From JBMNNU01 sp050942695 (GTDB lineage Bacteria; Chloroflexota; UBA6077), in contig JBMNNU010000055.1 of assembly GCA_050942695.1 (NCBI GenBank), forward strand, positions 1 through 14,638: 14,638 bases of DNA. Reading direction: 5' to 3'. Position 1 is the stretch's first letter; each line of letters opens with the position of its first letter. The translations under genes were made by a program, and so were the position numbers. The notes below the pieces were generated by a model. The model made no database searches and was not told the DNA's origin. It saw only the letters and a list, made by a program, of their open reading frames with translations. Shown here in pieces: positions 1 to 5,488 of the stretch.

Positions 1-536
1 GGTACGCTCGTCTGCGCCGCTATGGGAACAGTCGTGGGCTGAACGGTTGCTGGCGGAGGGGTCGTGCCTGCCGTAGGTTGGGAAGTAGCAACCGTGGCAA
101 CCGGGGATGGTTGGCTCGCAGTCGGATCCCCTGCTGAAGCGGAAGTAGCAGTCGCCTCAGGGATACCGCCTGCCATCTTCTCCTGATCCCCCGCAAAGAA
201 GGTAGGCCAAATAAACATCCTGATGGCGAAAAAAAGCAGGACAAGCACCGAAAGCAAAGCTGCCACACCTGCCACTCTTTGCTTACGCGAGACGGGGTTA
301 TAATGCTCTCGTCGTGATGAGAAGCTGCCGCCAGGTTGAACAAACCAGGGACAGTTGAGATGGTTGTCGTTCAGGCAGAATTTAGCCTGATGATCTTTCT
401 CAACCGTCTGTGGTGTAGCCCATCGATGGCATCGATGGGCACTCGTAGCCACTAGCCGCGAGATAGAGGCATCGCTGGAAAGCCCAATATACGGACATAC
501 ATGAAGGTTCGAATCCTCCTCCACCGGACACCTCAC
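1..536 (-). CDS. Single-pass membrane protein with N-terminal Cys/His module (3' end beyond window)
   Basis: The minus-strand frame is open from a TAG near 620 to the left edge. From the GTG at 536 it gives 178 residues, then leaves the window. Residues 3-65 hold a Cys/His-rich module in the order CPV (3-5), CPYIGL (14-19), HRC (34-36), HQAKFCL (49-55) and NCPWF (61-65). I recall this pattern from N-termini of Chloroflexi proteins, often LysM proteins, but could not check it. A basic stretch (75-87, RREHYNPVSRKQR) precedes a transmembrane segment of about 88-108, followed by a Pro/Thr/Ala/Ser-rich linker (124-178) of the kind that leads to an extracytoplasmic domain such as LysM. Topology is inferred as cytoplasmic Cys/His module and exported C-terminus. 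The start is uncertain: there is no ATG in frame, the GTG at 536 has no clear Shine-Dalgarno, and a second in-frame GTG lies at 524. The other long minus-strand frame here (20-343) has Arg/Leu-rich shadow composition. Confidence 0.62.
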   Translation of the reverse strand, partial: MRCPVEEDSNLHVCPYIGLSSDASISRLVATSAHRCHRWATPQTVEKDHQAKFCLNDNHLNCPWFVQPGGSFSSRREHYNPVSRKQRVAGVAALLSVLVLLFFAIRMFIWPTFFAGDQEKMAGGIPEATATSASAGDPTASQPSPVATVATSQPTAGTTPPPATVQPTTVPIAAQTSV

Positions 537-757
537 AAATTTATAGAAAGGATCGCGGGATTGGCGAAGGTAAAGGGCACTGCAACCGATATCGTGGTAG
601 AAGATAATTGGCTAATTAATAGTAGCAACTGCTATCCCCCAGGTCAACTTCATGCTAAATAATATGGCGTTGTTTATTGATAATTGAGTAGCCGCTCCCC
701 GAGTGTTAAAATATGATTGACAGGGGATTAACCTGCTGTCCGGGGGTTGGACATACA
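537..757. other. Divergent intergenic region, AT-rich
   Basis: This stretch separates the left-edge membrane protein gene (minus) from the HNH gene (plus). It is clearly more AT-rich than the genes. It holds a good plus-strand promoter (684-712), a TATAAA hexamer on the minus strand (540-545) immediately before the GTG at 536, and two copies of GATAATTG (603-610 and 679-686). I see no RNA gene or mobile element in it. Confidence 0.5.
684..712 (+). promoter_or_regulatory. Sigma-70-type promoter for the HNH gene
   Basis: TTGAGT (684-689) and TAAAAT (707-712) are separated by exactly 17 bp. This predicts transcription starting near 719-720 and a 5' leader of about 40 nt before the ATG at 758. 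It is the best promoter match in the window and supports the start at 758, because the alternative ATG at 713 would lie inside or ahead of the transcript start. Confidence 0.55.
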
Positions 758-1270
758 ATGCAGTCTGTCTTAGTGTTAAATCAAAACTATGAGCCGCTCA
801 ACATCTGCAATACCAGACGAGCTCTCGTGTTGATCTATGGGGGAAAAGCAGAGATATTGGAGCATGGCGAAGGTGGGATACGCACAACCTCCCGAATATA
901 CCCCAGGCCTTCAGTTATCCGCCTGGTGTATCTGGTTAAACGGCCACGGCCGAAGGTTAAGCTATCGAGGCGGGAGATCTTCCACAGGGACAACTACACC
1001 TGCCAGTACTGTGGCGCTAAGTCCAGGGAGTTAACCCTCGATCACGTGATCCCACGACACAGGGGAGGTAAGCATAGCTGGGAAAACCTCGTGAGCGCCT
1101 GCAAGAACTGCAATCACAGGAAGGGCGGGAAGACCCTCGAGGAAAGCAAGATGAGGCTGATGCGGCTACCCTACGAACCGCGAAGCAACGGCTACTACAT
1201 CTTGTACGAGCATATCCAGCACTACGATCAGTGGGCTAAGTTCGTCCCCGAATGGGAAAAGGGCAACTAG
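758..1270 (+). CDS. HNH endonuclease family protein
   Basis: The product is 170 aa, beginning MQSVLVLNQNYEPLNI, the usual beginning of this widespread stand-alone HNH family. The nuclease core covers residues about 71-125: a CxxC pair (C82, C85), the LTLDHVIPRHRGG segment (92-104) with D95-H96 as the catalytic/metal start, N110 in WENL, and a second CxxC (C115, C118) followed by NHRKGG. The four cysteines should bind a structural zinc. A ttaagat-free, well-formed catalytic core suggests an intact, active nuclease. Its cellular role is not known to me: the family is chromosomal and not tied to a methylase here. The start at 758 is chosen over the ATG at 713 because the conserved N-terminus begins there, GGGGG lies 11 nt upstream, and the promoter -10 ends at 712. 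Its stop overlaps the stop of the convergent RCK gene by four bases (1267-1270). Confidence 0.88.
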   Translation: MQSVLVLNQNYEPLNICNTRRALVLIYGGKAEILEHGEGGIRTTSRIYPRPSVIRLVYLVKRPRPKVKLSRREIFHRDNYTCQYCGAKSRELTLDHVIPRHRGGKHSWENLVSACKNCNHRKGGKTLEESKMRLMRLPYEPRSNGYYILYEHIQHYDQWAKFVPEWEKGN

Positions 1271-1929
1271 ATAGGCCCCAATAGAGCGCTTCGCAGATCC
1301 TGCTCACGGTCGGGTTTGCAAAGCGCGATAATCTCATCCCCTTCTTCCAGGATCAACTGCCCTGCAGGTGTGAGAAACGAACCTTGCCGTAGCACAGCGG
1401 CGATCGATGAGTCAGGTGGAAGTCCTATCTGGTTGATAGTCTTCCCGATGGCCCTAGCCCCCGGACTAAGCACCGCCTCCACTATCTCCACCCCCATGCG
1501 CCTGATGGCTAGCAGGTGAACCAGCGCCTTCCTCGGCATCTCGTGCTCGATCATGGACATCAGGATATCGGTGGCGCTAACTGTCACGTCGACCCCTAGT
1601 ATCCGGAATATCTTTTCGTTTTTCGGGTTGTTGACTCTGGCGATGGTCCTGGGCACCTGGAAGTGACTTTTCGCCACCTGGCAGGACACCAGGTTATCCT
1701 CGTCGTCGCCCGTTACCGCAACCAGGATATCAGCCCTGCCTGCCCCCGCCTCAGTGAGGACCGAGACCTCGCAACCATCCCCCCAAACAGCGACGTTTCC
1801 CAACTCCTCAACGATCTGGGAAACCCTCTCCTGGTTCTTCTCGATCACCAGCGTCTCATGGCCCTGCTCCAATAGCTCAGCGATAAGGTACTGTCCAACC
1901 TTCCCGCCACCGACAACCACCACATACAT
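1267..1929 (-). CDS. TrkA family potassium transport regulator (RCK_N + RCK_C)
   Basis: This 220-aa protein has the two-domain layout of KtrA/TrkA-type cytoplasmic gating subunits. RCK_N (1-130) starts with the Rossmann loop GGGKVG (7-12), with E30 at the end of beta-2 in the ribose-binding position, then DILVAVTGDDEDN (67-79) and a C-terminal helix around DILMSMIEHE. RCK_C (about 140-216) has SPGARAIGKTINQIGLP (155-171) and EEGDEIIALCKP (195-206). It should bind a nucleotide and control a K+ pore. It is third in the usp-rck-rck operon: its ATG lies 3 nt after the stop of the previous gene, and GGGGGAG in the end of that gene supplies the ribosome site. It could assemble with the short RCK_N protein next to it or regulate the KtrB pore across the divergent promoter region. 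No pore subunit lies in its own operon. Confidence 0.85.
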   Translation of the reverse strand: MYVVVVGGGKVGQYLIAELLEQGHETLVIEKNQERVSQIVEELGNVAVWGDGCEVSVLTEAGAGRADILVAVTGDDEDNLVSCQVAKSHFQVPRTIARVNNPKNEKIFRILGVDVTVSATDILMSMIEHEMPRKALVHLLAIRRMGVEIVEAVLSPGARAIGKTINQIGLPPDSSIAAVLRQGSFLTPAGQLILEEGDEIIALCKPDREQDLRSALLGPI

Positions 1930-1932
1930 GGA

Positions 1933-2334
1933 TCACTCCCCCAAGATCATCTCGTGGAGGATCTGGGCACCTACTAGGGTCGGGCAATAGGTCTTGATAC
2001 CCAGCTTCTCGAAAACCTCGCTTCGCCCCACATCGTAGGTCCGAGCGACCACCATCGGCACATCGAACACCTTTTGCGCAACCTGGGCTGCCATGATATT
2101 CCGGTTGTCACCCTCAGTGGTGGCAACAAATACGTCGGCATCGTCCGCTCCGGCTTCCTTGAGCACGTCTTCATCGATGCCCGTTCCCAGCACCGTCCTC
2201 CCCTTGAATCCATCCCTTAGCCGGCGAAAGGAGCGGGCTTTGAGGTCCACCACCGTAACGTCGTGGCCTTCAGAGTCCAGAAGGTTGGCCAGCCGGCTGC
2301 CAACACGCCCACAGCCCATTATGATGATTTTCAT
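1933..2334 (-). CDS. Stand-alone RCK_N (TrkA-N) NAD-binding protein
   Basis: The product is 133 aa and consists of one Rossmann-type RCK_N domain with no RCK_C. Visible marks are MKIIIMGCGRVGSRL with the GxGxxG loop at 7-12, acidic D30 ending beta-2 (VTVVDLKA), the AGADDADVFVATTEGDN block (61-77), and a final helix ending VGAQILHEMILGE. Full KtrA/TrkA proteins are about 215-225 aa per unit, so this is a half-size member. The clean ATGA overlap with the upstream usp gene and the 3-nt gap to the next gene argue for a true short gene, not a truncation. It probably binds NAD(H) or an adenine nucleotide and pairs with the two-domain RCK protein downstream to build a mixed RCK ring. That pairing is inference. 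Confidence 0.85.
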   Translation of the reverse strand: MKIIIMGCGRVGSRLANLLDSEGHDVTVVDLKARSFRRLRDGFKGRTVLGTGIDEDVLKEAGADDADVFVATTEGDNRNIMAAQVAQKVFDVPMVVARTYDVGRSEVFEKLGIKTYCPTLVGAQILHEMILGE

Positions 2335-2759
2335 TGTATCTGCTCACGGTGCAGGCAAACGCGGCAGGATGCGTTTTTTAAGACGTACATGGCGGTGTCG
2401 CCGATGTAGAACTGGTCGTACTGTTTCCGGTATCGAAGCCCCATTACGACCAGATCGATACCCCTTCGGTCAACCTCTTCGACGATGGCCGTTCCCGCGT
2501 CGCGAGCCTGCAGGATTTCGGTCTCTATCTCCTGTCGTAATTTCCGAGCTACATCCTCTGCTGCTTGCAGTATCTGTTCCCCTCTCTCCACCTCAGCCGG
2601 GAGGTCTACGTCTAACGGTAGGGTGCGCCGCACCTCGATAACATAGATCGAATATAGTCTGGCTCGGGCGCTTTTCGCCAGGCTGCAGGCAAGGCTAACT
2701 ACTTCCTGGTCAATAGGCCTCCCGGCGACTGGAACCAGGATCTTAGTAGGTGAAACCAC
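2331..2759 (-). CDS. UspA-family universal stress protein, degenerate nucleotide motif
   Basis: The product is 142 aa, the size of a single Usp domain, starting VSPTKILVPVAGRPIDQEVVS with the typical beta-1 and following helix. The middle helix (56-86) is long and charged. RRGIDLVVMGLRY (98-110) is the usual strand before the ATP loop. The classical ATP motif is G-2x-G-9x-G-S/T. Here the spacing is kept (G107, position 110, G120), but position 110 is Tyr and the residue after G120 is Asp, so ATP binding is doubtful. C-terminal NASCRVCLHRE matches the last strand. The start is a GTG with GGAGG six bases upstream, a near-ideal site. It is the first gene of a three-gene operon and overlaps the next start by ATGA. 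Usp proteins next to K+ or Na+ transporters are often regulators of them; that role is inferred. Confidence 0.8.
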   Translation of the reverse strand: MVSPTKILVPVAGRPIDQEVVSLACSLAKSARARLYSIYVIEVRRTLPLDVDLPAEVERGEQILQAAEDVARKLRQEIETEILQARDAGTAIVEEVDRRGIDLVVMGLRYRKQYDQFYIGDTAMYVLKNASCRVCLHREQIQ

Positions 2760-2855
2760 GATAAACCTCCATCAAATATCTCCCAAATGCCGCAGCGATA
2801 ATCCGGATCTTTGATAACGGAATCTGCACTTAGCGCGCCGCCACCATCTACCTAA

Positions 2856-2987
2856 CGGCATGGTTCACGGCATGAGTCACAACGTAGCGTCAGGCCTTGT
2901 GGCTGACGTGGTACCTCGTCGGGGACAAGCCCCGACGCTACAGCATTGGACTGTTACACGATCTGGCTGTTTGTGTGAACCATCCCG
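2856..2987. repeat. Palindromic element with imperfect terminal inverted repeats
   Basis: The ends are inverted copies: ACGGCATGGTTCACGG at the left and, on the other strand at the right, ACGGGATGGTTCACAC, with a perfect 9-bp core (2860-2868 and 2975-2983). Nested inside is a second inverted pair, GTAGCGTCAGGCCTTG (2884-2899) against CAAGCCCCGACGCTAC (2926-2941), 14 of 16 matching. Inside that lies a perfect 8-bp hairpin, CGTCGGGG (2917-2924), loop ACAAG, CCCCGACG (2930-2937). There is no ORF. The size and nesting suggest a MITE-like or BIME-like dispersed repeat. Confidence 0.55.
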
Positions 2988-3073
2988 TACCCAATGAAGA
3001 ACGGGAACCGATTCGTTGATGCTTCCTGAAGAGCCACTCAGAAACGTGATAAGCCTTTACACTGCTTAAAAAA

Positions 3074-3121
3074 TTACTGCATTTGGCTAGGCTGTTGTAT
3101 GATTAAGAAAGTAGTTATAAG
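3074..3121 (+). promoter_or_regulatory. Candidate promoter zone for ktrB
   Basis: Two weak pairs lie in this AT-rich patch: TTACTG (3074-3079) with TATGAT (3098-3103) at 18 bp, and TTGTAT (3095-3100) with TATAAG (3116-3121) at a short 15 bp. Neither is strong. One of them, or an activator-dependent site, is expected to drive ktrB-ktrA. Confidence 0.25.
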
Positions 3122-3150
3122 ATGGACGCAGATTCAATGATAGCGAGTAC

Positions 3151-3173
3151 AAGGAGCGGGCTTAAGCCCCGTT
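3151..3173 (+). promoter_or_regulatory. Displaced Shine-Dalgarno and palindrome before ktrB
   Basis: A strong AAGGAG (3151-3156) lies 17 nt from the ATG at 3174, too far for a normal ribosome site. Between them is the perfect palindrome GGGCTTAAGCCC (3158-3169). If it folds, it would bring AAGGAG closer to the start codon or, alternatively, hinder initiation. An in-frame TAG at 3141 excludes a start further upstream. Confidence 0.35.
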
Positions 3174-4589
3174 ATGAGAGGATCGCGTCGTAGACCGTGG
3201 GAGCGGGTAATCCGTGTCCCCACCGCCAGGCCTGAAAGGATCAGAGTCGAGCGCCATGTAACCCCTCGCGCTCCCGCTAGAGCCCCCTTCCTTCTAGCAG
3301 CGGGTTTCCTGATTATCATCGCCATCGGCACTGTTCTGCTCATGCTCCCGATCGCCAACAGCCAAGGGGTGATCACTCCGCCGATAACGGCGCTGTTTAC
3401 CGCGACTTCCGCAGTCTGTGTCACCGGCCTAGTAGTAGTAGACACCGCCAACTACTGGTCCCCACTCGGCCATGTGATCATTCTGTTGCTGATCCAGGTC
3501 GGTGGATTGGGATTCATGACCAGCTCAACCTTACTGCTGTTACTGTTAGGTCACAGGGTTGGCCTGCGAGAGAGGATCCTGTTGAGAGAGACTTTTGGTG
3601 AGACCCCTTTAGGAGGGCTGCTCAGATTGACCTTACAGGTAGCGTTGATGACGGCTGTCTTCGAGACAGCCGGCGCTTTGATACTCTTCTTACGCTTCCT
3701 ATTTCTCTTCCCACCGGAACAGGCCCTCTGGATGGGGGTATTCCACTCCATCTCCGCTTTCAACAATGCGGGCTTCGACCTTTTCGGCCAGTTCCGTTCG
3801 CTTACCGGTTTCAACGGCGACCCCGTGGTGCTGCTAACCATCGCCTTCCTCGTCATCATAGGCGGCATCAGCTTCACGGTCGTACTCGATCTCTACCAAG
3901 AGCGGCGTTTTCGCTCTCTCCTGTTGGATACGAAAATGGTGCTGGCAGCGACTGCAATACTTCTGCCGGTGGGAGCCTTCGGCATCCTCGCGGTGGAGTG
4001 GAATAACCCCAACACCTTGGGGCCAATGGCGATCCCTTACAAATTTTTGAACGGCTTCTTCCAAGGAGTCACCCCTAGATCCTCGGGGTTTAGCTCCATC
4101 GAGGTTGGCGAAATGACCCAACAGGGTCTCTTCTTAACTATCGTTTTGATGTATATCGGCGGGGCCGCGGGCTCCCCTGCCGGTGGCATCAAGGTGAACA
4201 CCTTCGCGGTATTGACGGCTGCTATATTCTCCTCTATGAGAGGGAGGCTAGCGGCTACCGCGTTTGGGAGAGAGCTGCCGCAAGATCACGTTTACAGGGC
4301 GCTCACTGTGGCATTATTAGCGCTGGGATTGGTGGTTATCGTAACCTTTGCCCTAGCGATCGTGGAGGAGAGCAGATTCTTACAGTTGCTCTTCGAAGCG
4401 ACCTCGGCTGTAGGCATCGCCGGGCTTTCCATGGGGATAACGCCCGGCCTATCGGTAGCTGGTAAACTGCTGATAATCGTGACTATGTTCGTGGGGCGGG
4501 TAGGTCCGCTAACGGTAGCGCTCGCCTTAGCCCAGCGCGATCAACCCGCCCGCTATAGGTACCCCGAGGGCCGCGTCAAGATCGGATAG
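3174..4589 (+). CDS. ktrB: TrkH/KtrB-type potassium transporter pore subunit
   Basis: The product is 471 aa, close to the usual KtrB/TrkH length. It imports K+ through a pore built from four covalently linked M1-P-M2 repeats. All four selectivity-filter glycines are visible: ATSAVCVTGL (77-86, G85), SAFNNAGFD (194-202, G200), GVTPRSSGF (298-306, G305) and TSAVGIAGLS (410-419, G417). Glycine-rich M2 segments (for example IQVGGLGFM and MYIGGAAGSPAGGIK) fit the intramembrane gate loop of the third repeat. About eight hydrophobic helices span 38-455. The first 37 residues are very basic and Arg-rich, probably cytoplasmic. Ten bases separate it from ktrA, so the two form an operon and a standard pore plus gating-ring complex. 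Gene symbol by homology; TrkH would be an equally fair name. Confidence 0.93.
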   Translation: MRGSRRRPWERVIRVPTARPERIRVERHVTPRAPARAPFLLAAGFLIIIAIGTVLLMLPIANSQGVITPPITALFTATSAVCVTGLVVVDTANYWSPLGHVIILLLIQVGGLGFMTSSTLLLLLLGHRVGLRERILLRETFGETPLGGLLRLTLQVALMTAVFETAGALILFLRFLFLFPPEQALWMGVFHSISAFNNAGFDLFGQFRSLTGFNGDPVVLLTIAFLVIIGGISFTVVLDLYQERRFRSLLLDTKMVLAATAILLPVGAFGILAVEWNNPNTLGPMAIPYKFLNGFFQGVTPRSSGFSSIEVGEMTQQGLFLTIVLMYIGGAAGSPAGGIKVNTFAVLTAAIFSSMRGRLAATAFGRELPQDHVYRALTVALLALGLVVIVTFALAIVEESRFLQLLFEATSAVGIAGLSMGITPGLSVAGKLLIIVTMFVGRVGPLTVALALAQRDQPARYRYPEGRVKIG

Positions 4590-4599
4590 GTGATGTGAA

Positions 4600-5253
4600 A
4601 TGGCCAAGAAGCAGGTAGTAGTAATCGGACTTGGGCGATTCGGCACCAGCCTTGTCAGGACGTTAACCGACCTGGGCCACGAGGTGTTGGGGCTGGATAT
4701 CAATATGAGGAAGGTGGAAGACGTCTCGGAGTTTGCGACCCAGACGGCGCAGATCGATGCTACCGACGAGGATGCCCTGCGGCAGATGGGGGTCAGGAAC
4801 TTCGACATCGCGGTTGTCGCCATCGGCAGCGACGTGAAAAGCAGCATCCTGACCACCCTGCTGCTGAAGCGGCTGGGGGTTAAGATGGTGATCTCCAAAG
4901 CCCAGGACGAGCTGCACGGTGATATCCTGGGGAGAGTGGGAGCGGATAAAGTAGTATTCCCCGAGCGAGAAACCGGGATTCGGTTAGCGCACAGCATAAC
5001 GACCCCCAACCTGGTGGACTACCTGGAGGTATTGCCGGGCTTCGGTATCGCTAAGCTGGTGGCGCCACCCGCCTTCGTAGGCCGAGAGCTAGGCGAGATC
5101 GACCTGAAAGGGCGCTTCGGGGTCACTGTTTTAATCCTTCGCCGAGGGGATGATCTGATTCTCAACCCATCTAGGAGCGAATTGGTAGGAAGCGGCGACG
5201 AACTGATCATTGCCGGCCGGGACGAGCAGATGGAGACAATAAGGACAAGCTAA
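4600..5253 (+). CDS. ktrA: KtrA/TrkA-type potassium uptake gating subunit
   Basis: The product is 217 aa with RCK_N (1-about 135) and RCK_C (about 145-215). RCK_N shows the Rossmann loop GLGRFG (10-15), D33 at the end of beta-2, QIDATDEDAL (51-60), and AVVAIGSDVKSS (71-82), a block typical of KtrA. GADKVVFPERETGIRLA (114-130) is also characteristic of KtrA. RCK_C shows GRELGEIDLKGRFGVTVL (161-178) and GSGDELIIAG (197-206). KtrA rings bind ATP/ADP under the KtrB dimer and open or close it; this is established for the family. It starts 10 nt after ktrB, with AGGTGAT as the ribosome site, so the two are co-translated. It differs clearly from the two RCK proteins of the divergent operon and is the natural partner of this KtrB. 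Confidence 0.93.
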   Translation: MAKKQVVVIGLGRFGTSLVRTLTDLGHEVLGLDINMRKVEDVSEFATQTAQIDATDEDALRQMGVRNFDIAVVAIGSDVKSSILTTLLLKRLGVKMVISKAQDELHGDILGRVGADKVVFPERETGIRLAHSITTPNLVDYLEVLPGFGIAKLVAPPAFVGRELGEIDLKGRFGVTVLILRRGDDLILNPSRSELVGSGDELIIAGRDEQMETIRTS

Positions 5254-5267
5254 TAGCCATCGGTTCT

Positions 5268-5361
5268 CAGCTTCCAGGAGGCAAGCTGCTCTGGACCGCT
5301 GGATAGGTAGCTAAAGGCGGGTCCAGGGCGCAGCGCCTGGCGGGGTTTGGGGTGTCCCCAA
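5268..5361. repeat. Cluster of hairpins downstream of ktrA, possible terminator
   Basis: Three inverted repeats follow the ktrA stop: CAGCTT/AAGCTG (5268-5273, 5283-5288), a GC-rich arm pair CCAGGGCGC/GCGCCTGG with one bulge (5323-5340), and TTGGGG-TGT-CCCCAA (5347-5361), which is followed by TAATTATAT. The last could end ktrBA transcription, though the T-run is interrupted. The composition of the middle hairpin resembles dispersed intergenic repeats. Confidence 0.4.
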
Positions 5362-5436
5362 TAATTATATCTATCTATGCAGAGGTCAGAATTTTTATTG
5401 CTGACTGCCGATGGCTGATAGCTATTCGCTTTCGTG

Positions 5437-5445
5437 TGATACAAT
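5437..5445 (+). promoter_or_regulatory. Extended -10 promoter element for holB
   Basis: TGATACAAT reads as an extended -10 (TGn plus TACAAT at 5440-5445), which can act without a good -35; no good -35 is visible 17 bp upstream. Transcription would start near 5452, about 37 nt before the ATG at 5489, which also argues against the earlier in-frame start at 5411. Confidence 0.4.
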
Positions 5446-5488
5446 GGCGTTGATAGCTTCGTCGTTCAGACACCCGAAGGGTGTTGAT

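Larger units (their letters stand above)
2760..3173. other. Divergent intergenic region between the two potassium operons
   Basis: This is 414 bp with no supportable gene. Contents: the usp ribosome site (2764-2768 on the minus strand), a palindromic repeat element (about 2856-2987), an AT-rich patch around 3061-3121 that probably carries the ktrB promoter, and an unusual ribosome site with a small palindrome before the ktrB ATG. The AT-rich patch contrasts with the GC-rich repeat element beside it. I found no confident promoter for the minus-strand operon. Confidence 0.5.
5254..5488. other. Intergenic region after ktrA and before holB
   Basis: This is 235 bp with no gene. The first part holds three inverted repeats (5268-5361). 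The middle is AT-rich. Then comes a degenerate run of CTGACTGC, CGATGGCTGATAGC type (5401-5422), a tract that looks like decayed short direct repeats, and finally an extended -10 promoter for holB. The ribosome site for holB is weak (GAAGGG at 5476-5481). Confidence 0.45.

Noticed and set aside
20..343. 107-aa minus-strand reading frame starting with ATG
   Set aside because: Its Arg/Leu/Pro-rich composition is typical of a shadow frame. Another minus-strand frame over the same bases has an ordered Cys/His module, a membrane helix and a Pro/Thr linker.
506..535. tRNA- or tmRNA-like 3' end on the plus strand (GGTTCGAATCC followed by TCCTCCACCGG)
   Set aside because: No matching 5' acceptor strand, anticodon arm or D arm is found upstream, the T-stem has a mismatch, and no tmRNA tag sequence is visible. 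The bases are explained by coding in the minus-strand gene.
713..757. Earlier ATG start for the HNH gene
   Set aside because: It adds 15 residues without family character and begins right after the promoter -10 hexamer, ahead of the predicted transcript start.
2093..2641. 182-aa plus-strand frame antisense to the rck and usp genes
   Set aside because: Ser/Arg/Pro-rich shadow opposite two clearly homologous genes, with no ribosome site or recognisable domain.
5411..5488. Earlier ATG start for holB
   Set aside because: The conserved MWQIVGH start is at 5489, and the extra 26 codons overlap the probable promoter.
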